Source: Thermoleophilia bacterium UBA2241 (lineage in GTDB: Bacteria > Actinomycetota > Thermoleophilia > UBA2241). Taken from it: a DNA stretch of 31,464 bases. A program made the position numbers and the translations under genes. The notes under the pieces were generated by a model. That model had not been told where the DNA came from and made no database searches. It was given only the letters and a program-made list of their open reading frames with translations. Position 1 is the stretch's first letter. Each line of letters begins with the position of its first letter. The DNA is taken from the NCBI GenBank assembly GCA_002347645.1, contig DDYF01000016.1:1-31464 (forward strand), given 5' to 3'. Of the stretch, positions 7,855-16,701 are shown piece after piece.

Positions 7855-8915
7855 CGCAGGATCTCCCCCTCGGACGTCGGCACGTCGTCGACCATCAGCT
7901 TGTGCCGGTGCAACACGTCCGCCAGCGCCGTTCCGCTCATCACCCCGCTCAACGAGCTGTACTCGTCGTCGAGGGCGGCCTCGACCGCGGCCCCGCCGAG
8001 CAGCTCGGGCAGCATGGGCAGGATCGCGTAGTAGTCGCCCCGGTCGACGGTGCGGTGGCACTCCTCCTCGCTCACCAGGATCTCGTGGATCTTCTCCCCC
8101 GGGCGGATACCGGTGACCTCGATCTCGATCGGCCGCTCGCCGATGAGCGCCTCGGCGATGTCGATCACCCTCGCCGAAGGCACGCGCGGGATGTAGGTCT
8201 CGCCGCGGCCCGCGCCCTTCACCGCGGCGAAGATCGTGTCCACGGCCTGGTCGAGACTGAGCAGGAAGCGCGTCATGTCGGTGGTGGTGATGGTCACCGG
8301 ACCGCCGCTGCGGATCTGGTCGTGGAACAGGGGGATCACCGACCCGCGCGAGGCGAGCACGTTGCCGTAGCGCACGCAGATGAACCTCGTCTTGCGACAG
8401 CGCATGTTGCCCTGGATGAAGACCCGCTCCTGGATGGCCTTCGTCATGCCCATCACGTTCACCGGCTTGCAGGCCTTGTCGGTGGAGATGCCGACCACCG
8501 TCTCGACCGGCAGCTCGTGCTCCTGGATCGCGCGCACGATGTTCTCGGGCCCGCCGATGTTCGTCATGACCGCGGAGTAGGGATGGTACTCGCAGGTCGG
8601 CACCTGCTTGAGCGCCGCCGCGTTGAACACAACGTCGGCGTCGCGCACCGCGGCGGCGACGTTGTGAAAATCGCGCACGTCGCCGATGCGGAACTCGAGG
8701 ATCTCCTCGAAGGTGCGGTAGATGACCTCGTCGGTGACGGCGCGCTTGTGCAGGTACTCGACCCGCATGGCGTGCTGCTTCGCCTCGTCGCGCGAGAACA
8801 CGGTGATCTTTCTCGGCCGGCCCATCTCACCGGTGAGCAGGCGGCCCACGAGCACCTGGCCGAGCGACCCGGTGCCACCGGTGATCAGGATGCGTTTGTC
8901 TCTAAGCGGCAGCAT
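7851..8915 (-). CDS. fnlA: UDP-GlcNAc 4,6-dehydratase, inverting, FnlA/WbjB/CapE type
   Basis: Extended short-chain dehydrogenase of 354 residues that would remove water from UDP-GlcNAc and epimerise C5, giving a 4-keto-6-deoxy-L-sugar. Seen: NAD(P)-binding GGTGSLG (13-19), SRDEAKQ (41-47), NAAALKQVP (98-106), STDKA (144-148) and MGMTK (155-159), where Met takes the place of the usual catalytic Tyr, as in the CapE/FlaA1 group. The region TFEEILEFRIGDVRD also fits this group. ATG 8915 has GGAGG seven bases upstream. Its start lies inside the 3' end of the reductase gene (14-base overlap) and its stop overlaps the 2-epimerase start, so the three are translationally coupled. Confidence 0.9.
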   Translation of the reverse strand: MLPLRDKRILITGGTGSLGQVLVGRLLTGEMGRPRKITVFSRDEAKQHAMRVEYLHKRAVTDEVIYRTFEEILEFRIGDVRDFHNVAAAVRDADVVFNAAALKQVPTCEYHPYSAVMTNIGGPENIVRAIQEHELPVETVVGISTDKACKPVNVMGMTKAIQERVFIQGNMRCRKTRFICVRYGNVLASRGSVIPLFHDQIRSGGPVTITTTDMTRFLLSLDQAVDTIFAAVKGAGRGETYIPRVPSARVIDIAEALIGERPIEIEVTGIRPGEKIHEILVSEEECHRTVDRGDYYAILPMLPELLGGAAVEAALDDEYSSLSGVMSGTALADVLHRHKLMVDDVPTSEGEILR

Positions 8916-9804
8916 GTCGTCGCCTCCAGTCGTCGTAGGGAGTCGGGTCGGCGGCGAGCCCGGCCACCATCTCGTCCCAGGTGGGGATGCGGCAGCCCGT
9001 CGTGGCGACGAACCGTGCCGGGTCCAGGCTGCGGTCACACGGTGGGTCGTCGAAGGGCTGGATGTCGATGTCCAGATGCATGGCGTCGCGGATCTTCGTC
9101 AGCAGATCGAGCTTGGTGACGGGCTCGCTGGCGACCTGGTAGATGCCGTGCAGCCCGCGGTGACGCTCGATGACGTCGTTCATGACCCTCGCCAGCGCCT
9201 GCGTCGTGAGGCCGCTGAAGACGGCGTTGCGGTAGCCCTTGACGGTGCCGCCGCGCTGCGCCAGGAACCACTCCAGCAGCGCGCTCTGTTTGAGGAAGTC
9301 GCGACCGATGATCGACGTGCGGATGGTGAGGCTGCCGGGGCGGTCCAGCTCGCCCAGCGCCTTGGACCGCCCGTAGAGGTCCTCGGCGTCGGTCAGGTCG
9401 TCCTCCGTGTACATCCCCTTGCGGCCGCTGAACACGCAGTCCGTGCTCATGTGGACGAGCCGCGCGCCGGCCGCCTCGCACAGGTCGGCGAGGCGGTGCG
9501 GGAACAGGGCGTTGAGGGTCAGCGTCAGGACGGGATCGCTGGCCTCTTCGAGCTGCTTGATGATGCCGATGCAGTTGACGACCACCCCGGGCCTGGCCTT
9601 CGCGACGGCGCGGACCACATCATGGAAGTCGAGGGCGTTCACCCCGCCCAGGAGGCGCTCGCCGGGCATGCTTTCATAGACGGGAAAGGACGCCCAGGCG
9701 CCGCGCCGCTCCAGAAAGGCCGCCGACACCTCATGCTCCGCCGAGAGCACCTCGAACACCTTGTGCCCGAGCATGCCGTCGCCGCCGAGGACGAGCACCT
9801 TCAT
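8902..9804 (-). CDS. RmlD-like SDR reductase for a 4-keto-6-deoxy-L-HexNAc nucleotide
   Basis: Short-chain reductase of 300 residues with GGDGMLG (7-13), VNCIGIIKQ (76-84), STDCVFSG (120-127) and the catalytic YGRSK (Tyr144, Lys148). It resembles dTDP-4-dehydrorhamnose reductase, but the operon contains no RmlA, RmlB or RmlC. Between an FnlA-type dehydratase and a WecB-type epimerase, its likely job is reduction of the C4 ketone of the UDP-linked intermediate. The FucNAc-pathway enzyme CapF/FnlB carries an extra C-terminal cupin domain, which is absent here. The RmlD-like form matches WbvR of the UDP-L-RhaNAc to UDP-L-QuiNAc route (recalled family knowledge), so L-QuiNAc is favoured. ATG 9804 overlaps the upstream epimerase stop (ATGA). 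Confidence 0.85.
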   Translation of the reverse strand: MKVLVLGGDGMLGHKVFEVLSAEHEVSAAFLERRGAWASFPVYESMPGERLLGGVNALDFHDVVRAVAKARPGVVVNCIGIIKQLEEASDPVLTLTLNALFPHRLADLCEAAGARLVHMSTDCVFSGRKGMYTEDDLTDAEDLYGRSKALGELDRPGSLTIRTSIIGRDFLKQSALLEWFLAQRGGTVKGYRNAVFSGLTTQALARVMNDVIERHRGLHGIYQVASEPVTKLDLLTKIRDAMHLDIDIQPFDDPPCDRSLDPARFVATTGCRIPTWDEMVAGLAADPTPYDDWRRRHAAA

Positions 9805-10754
9805 GCCTCGGCCTCCAGCCTCGCACGCGTCAGCGGATCGTGTGACACCCAGTCCATGTACTCCTCGAGCCCCCGTCCTTCTATCGGCACGGCGGGCGCG
9901 AAACCGAAGGCGGCGCGCGCCGCCGCGATGTCGGCGAGGCTGTCGCGCACGTCGCCGGGGCGCTCGGGCCCGTACTCCACGCCTACCTCGACCCCGCTCA
10001 CCTCCTGCATGACGCGAGCGAGCCGGTTGATGGTGATGCGCCCCCCGCTGCCGATGTTGAAGGCGCCCTGAGCGTCGTCGCTGAAGGCGGCGGCCAGATT
10101 GGCCGCGGCGACGTCGGCGACGTTCACGAAGTCGCGCGTCTGCTCGCCGTCGCCGAAGATCGTCATCGGGACGCCCTTGAGGATCCGGTCGGCGAAGATC
10201 GGGATCACGTTGCCGTACGCGTCGAACCGCTGGTGCGGCCCGTACACGTTGAAGTAGCGCAGGCACACGTTGCGCATGTCGTAGAGCTTGTTGTAGACGA
10301 GGCACATCTTCTCGGCGGCGAGCTTGCTGGTGCCGTAGGGCGAGTCGGGGTCCTGCGGGTGGTCCTCGGCGATGGGCAGCGTCTTGAGCTCGCCGAAGAT
10401 GCCGGCCGACGACGAGTAGACGACGCGGCGGATGCCCTGCGCCCGCGCCGCCTCCAGCACGTTGAGCGTGCCGACCACGTTGACCGCGGAGTCGGTCTGC
10501 GGGTCGGCGATGGAGCGCGCGTTGCCGACGCTGGCGGCGAGGTGGAGCACGACTCCGCAGCCCTTCATGGCCTCGGCCACCGTCGCGGCGTCGCGAGTGT
10601 CGCCCTCGACGAACGGGACGCCAGGCACAAGGTTCTCCCGGTAGCCGCTCGATATGTTGTCGAGCACGACCGGCTCGTGCCCCAACTCCAGCAGCCGCTC
10701 GACGATGTTCGAGCCGATGAAGCCGGCGCCGCCGGTGACGAGGGCTCTCATCAC
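9801..10754 (-). CDS. NAD-dependent UDP-sugar epimerase/dehydratase (GalE-like extended SDR)
   Basis: Extended SDR of 317 residues: GGAGFIG (8-14), LDNISSG, LAASVGNARSI, SSSAGIFG and the catalytic YGTSK (Tyr140, Lys144), then LRYFNVYGPHQ and GDGEQTRDFVNV, all typical of UDP-glucose/UDP-GlcNAc 4-epimerases and related enzymes. Specificity is not readable; C4 epimerisation of a UDP-hexose, HexNAc or uronate is most likely. A second relative is encoded at 30062-31003. Translation probably starts at GTG 10754 or ATG 10751, with GAGGGGG just upstream. The stop overlaps the reductase start by four bases. A 69-base gap precedes it in the operon. Confidence 0.88.
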   Translation of the reverse strand: MMRALVTGGAGFIGSNIVERLLELGHEPVVLDNISSGYRENLVPGVPFVEGDTRDAATVAEAMKGCGVVLHLAASVGNARSIADPQTDSAVNVVGTLNVLEAARAQGIRRVVYSSSAGIFGELKTLPIAEDHPQDPDSPYGTSKLAAEKMCLVYNKLYDMRNVCLRYFNVYGPHQRFDAYGNVIPIFADRILKGVPMTIFGDGEQTRDFVNVADVAAANLAAAFSDDAQGAFNIGSGGRITINRLARVMQEVSGVEVGVEYGPERPGDVRDSLADIAAARAAFGFAPAVPIEGRGLEEYMDWVSHDPLTRARLEAEA

Positions 10755-10823
10755 TCGACCCCCTCGGGATCCGCGCCCGGCATCATCTGGCGCCGCGCCG
10801 TCGATCCTGTATCTGTTTCCGGA

Positions 10824-12017
10824 TCACCGGGCCAGCGCTCTCGCATAGGCCCTGAGGAGCTTCGGCACCTGATGTCGCCACTCGAGCTCGTCTCGCATGC
10901 GCCGGTATCCTTCCTCCCCCATCCGGCTCCGCCGCTGCTCGTCGTAGAGCAGGTCCACGATCTGCTTCGCCAAGTCGGGCACGTCGTTGCGGCGCGCGTA
11001 TGCGGAAGCTTCTCCCGCGGAGCGTCGCCCCTCGGTGAGGTCGAACTGGACGACCGGCCGCTTGAGCGCCATGTACTCCAGCACCTTGTTCATCACCGAC
11101 GCGTCGTTGAAGGAGTTGTAGGGGTCGGGGTTGACGCAGACGTCGCAGGTGGAAAGGCGCGCGATGAGCTCGTCGTCCGGGACCCTGCCCGGGAACTCGA
11201 CGTAGTCGTCGAGTCCGAGTTCGTGCGCCAAGGCTACGAGATCGTCACAGGACGGGCCCCCACCGATCAGCATGAACGAGATGTCGTCGCGAGCCTGGTC
11301 CTTCAGGATGGTCGAGACGGCCCGCAGCAGGTAGTCGATACCCTCCTGCGGTCCCATGACCCCGACGTAGCCGACCAGGTACCGGCGGCCGCGCTTGTAG
11401 GCCGCGACCGGTGTGACCGGCTGGAACTTCGACAGGTCGGGAGCGCTGCGCACGATGAAGACGTCCTTGGGCCGCTTGCCCCCGCGTGACAGGGCGATGG
11501 CGCGATAGCTCTCGCCGGTCGTGATGACGACGTTGGCGGTGAGGAAGGTACACCTCTCCACCAGACGCATCAGGGCGTAGAAGGCGTCGCGCCGCCCGAA
11601 CTTGGCCTCGTAGAGCTCGGGGTTTATGTCGTGGTGATCGAAGATCACGCGGACGCCGTGCCGCAACTTGAACCAGGCGGCGAAGGAGAACATGAGGTCG
11701 GGCGGATTGCAGATATGGATGACGTCGAACGGCTTCTCGCGGTAGATGCGGCGCGCGAGCTTGGACTCCGCAAGAAGCGCTGTGGAGTACTCGCGGAGAT
11801 ACGTGAGAGCTGAGTGACCCTCGACGGGCAGGTCGTGGCGGTAGACGTCCACACCGTCGATGGTCTCCCGATCGCGGTCGAAGCCCTTGCCCTTCGGCGA
11901 GATGACCGAGACCTCGTAGCCTGCCCCGGCAAGCGCGGTCGCCTCCATCCACACCCGCCGGTCGAACGGCACGGGCAGGTTCTCGACGACGATGAGGACG
12001 CTACCAGGCGATGCCAT
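10824..12017 (-). CDS. glycosyltransferase family 4
   Basis: GT-B glycosyltransferase of 397 residues. The N-terminus VLIVVENLPVPFDRRVWMEA is a recognisable GT4 subfamily start. The acceptor-side domain includes IFDHHDINPELYEAKF. The donor-side domain includes VGYVGVMGPQEGIDYLLRA, FPGRVPDDEL and NDASVMNKVLEYMALKRPVV, which has the usual donor-binding layout. Its place between the L-HexNAc genes and the GDP-mannose dehydrogenase gene makes transfer of one of those sugars to the growing undecaprenyl-linked repeat plausible (inference). ATG 12017 overlaps the dehydrogenase 3' end by 17 bases. It acts at the cytoplasmic face of the membrane; no membrane spans are seen. Confidence 0.88.
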   Translation of the reverse strand: MASPGSVLIVVENLPVPFDRRVWMEATALAGAGYEVSVISPKGKGFDRDRETIDGVDVYRHDLPVEGHSALTYLREYSTALLAESKLARRIYREKPFDVIHICNPPDLMFSFAAWFKLRHGVRVIFDHHDINPELYEAKFGRRDAFYALMRLVERCTFLTANVVITTGESYRAIALSRGGKRPKDVFIVRSAPDLSKFQPVTPVAAYKRGRRYLVGYVGVMGPQEGIDYLLRAVSTILKDQARDDISFMLIGGGPSCDDLVALAHELGLDDYVEFPGRVPDDELIARLSTCDVCVNPDPYNSFNDASVMNKVLEYMALKRPVVQFDLTEGRRSAGEASAYARRNDVPDLAKQIVDLLYDEQRRSRMGEEGYRRMRDELEWRHQVPKLLRAYARALAR

Positions 12018-13302
12018 CGTACTCGAAGCGCTGAGGTCTTTCCGCGAACACGCCGGCCAGGTCCACCACGCGCGTGCCGTCCGGCGCCCGATCGAGCGCC
12101 CGGCTGAAGTGCGCCTGCGGGTGGGTCACGACCACGGTCTCGGCCCACGAGATGGCCTCGTCCGCATCGTCGACGAGCAGCCGCTCAAAGTGGGGGATGT
12201 GCTCGCGGATGTAGGCGAGGTTCGTCCCCATGAGACGTGCCCTGTTGACGTCGGGCGAGTAGATGCGGACCTCGCAGCCCTCGCCCAAAAGCCGTTTGAC
12301 GAGAGGCACGGCGGGGCTCTCACGGAGGTCGTCGGTCCCTGCCTTGAAGGCGAGACCGAGGACGGCCAGGCGACTGGACTTGGTCGCCAGGACAAGGTCG
12401 CAGGCCGTGTCTATCTGCGCCTGGTTCGAGGTGGGGAGCGCGGCAAGCATCGGTACCGGCACGCCCTTCTCATGGGCATAGTGGAGAACGGCCCTCACAT
12501 CCTTCGGCAGACAGGAGCCGCCGTAGGCGAAACCGGGCTTCATGTAGACCGGGGAGACGTTGAGCTTCGTGTCCTGGGTGATCACGTCCATCACCGTCCG
12601 CCCGTCGACCCCGAGGGCCTTGGCCACTCGCCCGATCTCGTTGGCGAAGCCGATCTTCGCCGCGTGCCAGCAGTTGGCGACGTACTTCACCATCTCGGAG
12701 ACTTCCGGCGAGATCACCAAGACCGGCGCCTCGACGGCGGCATACAGGCGCCGCAGCGCCTCCTCGGCGTGTTCGCTCTCCGTGCCGATGATGGAGTAGC
12801 TCGGGTGGTTGAAGTCGGCTATCGCCGATCCTTCGCGGAGGAACTCGGGGTTGAAGGCGAAGGAGAGGTGGGCGCCCGGCGCACGCTTGGTGACCATGTC
12901 GGCGCATCGTGCCAGCGTCCCGGGCGGCACGGTGCTGCGCAGGACCACGACGTGCGGCATGCGCTTCGCCGCCAGGGCATCTCCGATGTCCGCGCACACG
13001 TCGTCCACGTGTCCGAGGTACGGGTCCCCTCGTTTCGACGACGGCGTGCCGACGCTGATCAACGAGATCTCGCTGTCCGCGATCGCGCGTGCCGCGTCGG
13101 TGGTGGCTCCTATGCGTCCCGCGGCCACCCCCTCACGCAGCAGGTCGTCCAGCTCCGGCTCGACAATGGGCGACCGGCCGGCGGCGATCGCCCCCACCTT
13201 CTCTGGGTTGACGTCAACGCCGATGACCTCGTGCCCGTCGCGCGCCAGACACGCGGCGGTCACCACTCCGACATATCCAAGCCCGAAGATGCTGGCCTTC
13301 AT
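12001..13302 (-). CDS. algD: GDP-mannose 6-dehydrogenase (AlgD type)
   Basis: Four-electron, NAD-dependent oxidation of GDP-mannose to GDP-mannuronate, 433 residues. Seen: FGLGYVG (6-12), GVDVNPEKV (28-36), SPIVEPELDDLL, SVGTPSS, NPEFLREGSA (151-160), catalytic-region Lys206, CWHAAKIGFANEIG (211-224), the near-diagnostic KLNVSPVYMKPGFAYGGSC (246-264) with nucleophile Cys264, and GLAFKAGTDDLRESP. From memory this string pattern matches Pseudomonas AlgD much better than UDP-glucose dehydrogenases, so the polymer probably contains mannuronate or a derivative. A UDP-sugar substrate cannot be fully excluded. Its ATG overlaps the heparinase-like stop (ATGA), coupling a uronate-making gene to a possible uronate-cleaving one. 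Confidence 0.9.
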   Translation of the reverse strand: MKASIFGLGYVGVVTAACLARDGHEVIGVDVNPEKVGAIAAGRSPIVEPELDDLLREGVAAGRIGATTDAARAIADSEISLISVGTPSSKRGDPYLGHVDDVCADIGDALAAKRMPHVVVLRSTVPPGTLARCADMVTKRAPGAHLSFAFNPEFLREGSAIADFNHPSYSIIGTESEHAEEALRRLYAAVEAPVLVISPEVSEMVKYVANCWHAAKIGFANEIGRVAKALGVDGRTVMDVITQDTKLNVSPVYMKPGFAYGGSCLPKDVRAVLHYAHEKGVPVPMLAALPTSNQAQIDTACDLVLATKSSRLAVLGLAFKAGTDDLRESPAVPLVKRLLGEGCEVRIYSPDVNRARLMGTNLAYIREHIPHFERLLVDDADEAISWAETVVVTHPQAHFSRALDRAPDGTRVVDLAGVFAERPQRFEYDGIAW

Positions 13303-15314
13303 CCGTCCACCTGCAGGATGTGCTTCACGTGCACGGGCAGGGTCAGTCGCCCCCCGCCCACCAACGTCGTCGTGGGCTCTCGCTGGTTGAACGCGTGCGA
13401 GTACCAGCCTCCCTGCCGAACGCCGACGAGCGTCCGCCAGTGCAGCGCCCCGTCCAGCTCGAACGAGAGTCGATGGCGACGGCCAATGATGTCACACTGC
13501 CGGCGCCCGAGTCGCACGTCGCACTGTGGCGCCACGTGCAGGCGCCACTCGATCTCATGCTCGCCCATGCCTGTGAGTTCGTCGTCCACGGTCAGTCGTC
13601 CTCCGCGCAGGACGAGACTGCGCCTGTGCGTGACCGGGGCCGCCAGGCGCTCATAGCCGTCATGACTCGCGGACAGCGACACCCCGCCGTCGGTCTCGCG
13701 CCACTCGTACACCGTGGTCCGCGCCTTCGTCGTCCACAGAAAGGGGCCGCCGGGCTCGGACTGGTCTTGCCCGTCGATGCACATCGTGTTGTGAGCACGC
13801 GTGCCGCGGAAGTACGCCCGACCATCGGGGTCGTGGTGGTAGGCGTACGTTCCCGGGTCTACCAGAAGCTGCTCGCCGCCCACGGCCAGCGTGAACGACA
13901 GGGCGTCCGCATGGCCGTGCGCGCAGATGCTGAGATAGCCGAGCTCGCCCGCGTCGGCGAGGACGAAGACCTCCTCGTCAGCGAAGGACGACGTCATGAC
14001 GTAGAGGCCGGCGTCGTGAAACGCGCGGGTGCGCGGCGCCGGACCCGAGGGACCGTCGGTCGGCGGCGCATCGCGCGCGGAAACGTCGGTCGGCGGCGCG
14101 TCACGCTCGGCGCTGCGGATTCCCGATAACTGCAATGCGGACGCAAGCCGGACCTCGGGTGAGTCAAGGCTGGGGCACGCGATACCTCCGAGCGCCTTCG
14201 CAGCGACGGCGGCGATCCGCCCTAGAGCCTGCCGTGCGCCGCCGGGATGCCCCACGGCGACGCCGTCGTCGTAGTCGCCGTACGTCGGCAGGAGCCCGCC
14301 CGGTCCGACCTGGGCTTGCGCGGCCGTCACCGCACGTCGCAGGCGGTCGTAGTGGTCCTTCGAGAAGGGGCGGCGGGCCCTCTCCCCCTCGAGGGCGGCC
14401 AGGAGCAAGAGCTCCGTGGCGAACAGGTGGTAGCCGAATGCCTGTTCGCGGTTGACGCCCGAGGGAGAGAACTGGCGGCGGCCTTCCTCCTCCATTGAGC
14501 GCTGAGCGGAGCGGGCCCATTGGGCCGACTCCGCGAACCACGGCCACTCCGTGGCCGAGACGAAGAGCCCGGACATCTCGCCGATCAGATGGTTGTTCGC
14601 CGACGATCCGACCGAATGGAGATGGGAGATCATCCACTGCTGCCGGTAGACCGCCGGCCACAGGCTCCCGCGCGCGCCGAAGAGCGCCTCCCGCTCGGGG
14701 CTGCCGGCAAGGAAGCGCGCGATCCACACCCAGGAGATGAGTCGAAGCCCCAGCTCCAGGGGGCTGCTCCAGTTCACGCCCACCGGGAACGGGTTCTGGC
14801 TCAGCCACGACTCGAGCTGCGCGCGCACGAAGCGTGCGAACCGTTCGTCGCCGGTGATCGCGTACGCAAGGGCGGCCGTGGTCAGGTGCTGATGACGATT
14901 GAGCTCCCACGTGTTGCGTGAGTTGCCCGCGATCTGAGCGTCCCGGTAGTCGAGCAGCGGGCCGAAGTCCGGCGGCGCCGTGCGGCCGCTCTGGGGATCG
15001 AGGCTCCAGTCCACGTCGCCAAGCGAGAACGTCTGGCCCAGCGCCACAAGGCGACCTTCCAGCAAACGTTCGGCCTCTTCGACGACACCCGCACAGGCCC
15101 CGTCGGCCCCCAAGCGCGGCAGTCGATAGCTGCTCGGCTTCGGTTCGGCGACCAGCTGGGGAGGAGGCCACGCCGTTCGCCGTCGCCATACTTCGAGCCG
15201 TGCGCGGGCGCGGAGCCTCAGCGCCATCTCGCGCGGCGACATCGACCGGAGGCGGCGCAGACGCCACGCGGTCCCCGACGCTGCGTGCTGGGCTGCGCCC
15301 GTGAACTCACTCAT
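13299..15314 (-). CDS. heparinase II/III-like protein (putative uronan lyase)
   Basis: 671 residues. Residues about 70-380 form an alpha-helical (alpha/alpha toroid) domain of the heparinase II/III N-terminal type, with NTWELNRHQH (134-143) and SANNHLIGEMSGLF (238-251). About 430-660 is a beta-sandwich with the family motif HGHADALSF (466-474), DPGTYAYH (486-493) and RGTRAHNT (503-510). Such proteins cleave uronate-containing polysaccharides by beta-elimination, and the AlgD-type neighbour would supply the uronate. No signal peptide is seen, so a cytoplasmic or editing role is possible. Between the domains is a 10-residue tandem duplication (RDAPPTD at 404-410 and 414-420). ATG 15314 was chosen because it overlaps the CapK-like stop; a TTG at 15335 is the alternative. 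Confidence 0.87.
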   Translation of the reverse strand: MSEFTGAAQHAASGTAWRLRRLRSMSPREMALRLRARARLEVWRRRTAWPPPQLVAEPKPSSYRLPRLGADGACAGVVEEAERLLEGRLVALGQTFSLGDVDWSLDPQSGRTAPPDFGPLLDYRDAQIAGNSRNTWELNRHQHLTTAALAYAITGDERFARFVRAQLESWLSQNPFPVGVNWSSPLELGLRLISWVWIARFLAGSPEREALFGARGSLWPAVYRQQWMISHLHSVGSSANNHLIGEMSGLFVSATEWPWFAESAQWARSAQRSMEEEGRRQFSPSGVNREQAFGYHLFATELLLLAALEGERARRPFSKDHYDRLRRAVTAAQAQVGPGGLLPTYGDYDDGVAVGHPGGARQALGRIAAVAAKALGGIACPSLDSPEVRLASALQLSGIRSAERDAPPTDVSARDAPPTDGPSGPAPRTRAFHDAGLYVMTSSFADEEVFVLADAGELGYLSICAHGHADALSFTLAVGGEQLLVDPGTYAYHHDPDGRAYFRGTRAHNTMCIDGQDQSEPGGPFLWTTKARTTVYEWRETDGGVSLSASHDGYERLAAPVTHRRSLVLRGGRLTVDDELTGMGEHEIEWRLHVAPQCDVRLGRRQCDIIGRRHRLSFELDGALHWRTLVGVRQGGWYSHAFNQREPTTTLVGGGRLTLPVHVKHILQVDG

Positions 15315-16701
15315 CGCGCAACCCGTAGTCGGCAAGGTCGAGATGCTGCTCGATGTACCGTCGTTTGCCTCGCGCGCCGGCCGGGATCTCGGACACCACC
15401 TCGACGTCGAAGGTCAGGAGGCCGCCCGAGTCGGCGGCGACGTCCCGGGCGAAGGCCTCGACGTCCCGGCGATCGATGCCGGCCTCCGGGACGACGCGCA
15501 GAGTGGCACGGCCCGGCTCGCGCTGGACGATCTGGTAGTCCCTGGCGACGCGGTTGTAGGTGAGCCCCTTCCTGGGCGTGAGCCCTCCCTCGGCCGTCAC
15601 CAGGTAGAACGGCTGGCTGTCGGAGGCGATGTCCTTGACACGCAGACGCCAGCAGTTGCTCGGTGACGGCGTCTGCACGACGGTCGCCCGATCGCCCGTG
15701 AAGTAGCGGATCAGCGGCATGCCGGTCGAAACGAAGCCGGTCCCGACGAGCCTGCCACGCTGTCCGGGCGCCAGCGGGCGCCCATCGGGTCCGACGATCT
15801 CCGCGAGCCCGTACAGCGGCTCGAAGTCGTAGACGTCCGGCTCGCCCTGCACTTCGCCGGCGAACGCCACCTTCTCGGTGAGCCCGTAGAAGGGCACGAC
15901 GGGGATCGGCCCAAAGCCTTCCCGGATGGCCCGGCGCTGGTCCGGCAGGACCGGCTCCGATATCGGCAACACCCCTCTGAGCGTCGATGGAGGGCGCCAG
16001 CCGGCCCGGGAAGCATGCCTGGCCAGGAGGGTGATGGCCGACGGGTACCCGTGCACGAACGCGATGCGATAGCGGGTCATGAGTCCCAGGTACTCGTCCA
16101 TGACCGCGGGGACCATGCGCAGCGGAGACAGCCTGAGCTCCCGATTCGCGGGTTCCCAGGACCAGTACGTCGCTTGGGCGTTCCGGAACATGTGGCCCCG
16201 TATCACGGCCCTGCGGTCCCCGAGCCGGTATCCGCCCTTCTCCCAGACGTGGGTCTGGAACGCCCACTCCCGGACCGAGCGATCCCTGTCCAGGTACACG
16301 GCCAGGGAGGCCTCCGACGTGCCGCTCGTCATGCGCTGGTCGAGGCGGTGCTTGGGCTCGGCGAGCATCTCGTCGCCGTGCCGGCGTACCAGGTCTCTCG
16401 TGACGATCGGCAGTCCGCCGAGGCTCGCGAGGGTCACCGAGCCTGCGTCGACGCCCGCGAGGGTCTCGGCGTAGTAGGGCGTGCCCTGCGCGCACAACAG
16501 CAATGCCCGCAGGGACGCGGTCGCCTGCTCCTCCACGAACGCCGCGTCCCGTTCACTGCGGGCGATCGCGGCCCGCGTGTCCCGGAACGCCCGGCCGTAT
16601 TGCAGGCTGGGAGGGACGAGGGCCAAGAGCCGGCCGCCCGTGGACTGCACCCATCGGGGAGACCGCGCGTAGGCGCCGCGCAGGCGGTCAAGCGTCCGCA
16701 C
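15307..16701 (-). CDS. CapK/PaaK-like adenylate-forming enzyme
   Basis: 464 residues, related to phenylacetate-CoA ligase and the CapK proteins of capsule loci. Seen: the AMP-binding P-loop TSGTSEAS (125-132), VHGYPSAI (216-223), an adenine-binding motif FYGLTEK (271-277), a GPDGRPLAPGQRGRLVGTG turn, and a basic C-terminal lobe with RGKRRYIEQHL. It would activate a carboxylic acid as an adenylate and perhaps a thioester. The substrate is unknown. In this operon it sits with acyltransferase-like and FemAB-like genes, so supplying an acyl or aminoacyl group for glycan decoration is plausible (inference). The GTG start at 16701 follows GGGAGG by five bases. It overlaps the upstream glycosyltransferase gene by 14 bases and the heparinase-like gene by 8. 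Confidence 0.85.
   Translation of the reverse strand: MRTLDRLRGAYARSPRWVQSTGGRLLALVPPSLQYGRAFRDTRAAIARSERDAAFVEEQATASLRALLLCAQGTPYYAETLAGVDAGSVTLASLGGLPIVTRDLVRRHGDEMLAEPKHRLDQRMTSGTSEASLAVYLDRDRSVREWAFQTHVWEKGGYRLGDRRAVIRGHMFRNAQATYWSWEPANRELRLSPLRMVPAVMDEYLGLMTRYRIAFVHGYPSAITLLARHASRAGWRPPSTLRGVLPISEPVLPDQRRAIREGFGPIPVVPFYGLTEKVAFAGEVQGEPDVYDFEPLYGLAEIVGPDGRPLAPGQRGRLVGTGFVSTGMPLIRYFTGDRATVVQTPSPSNCWRLRVKDIASDSQPFYLVTAEGGLTPRKGLTYNRVARDYQIVQREPGRATLRVVPEAGIDRRDVEAFARDVAADSGGLLTFDVEVVSEIPAGARGKRRYIEQHLDLADYGLRDE

Noticed and set aside
7902..10071. Plus-strand frames opposite the sugar-nucleotide genes
   Set aside because: Compositionally biased His/Val/Arg-rich strings with no start context. 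The minus strand carries clear SDR motifs.
10755..10823. Internal promoter in the 69-base gap before the epimerase gene
   Set aside because: Only weak TANNNT-like and GATCC/GGATC inverted elements are visible, with no -35. Not strong enough to annotate.
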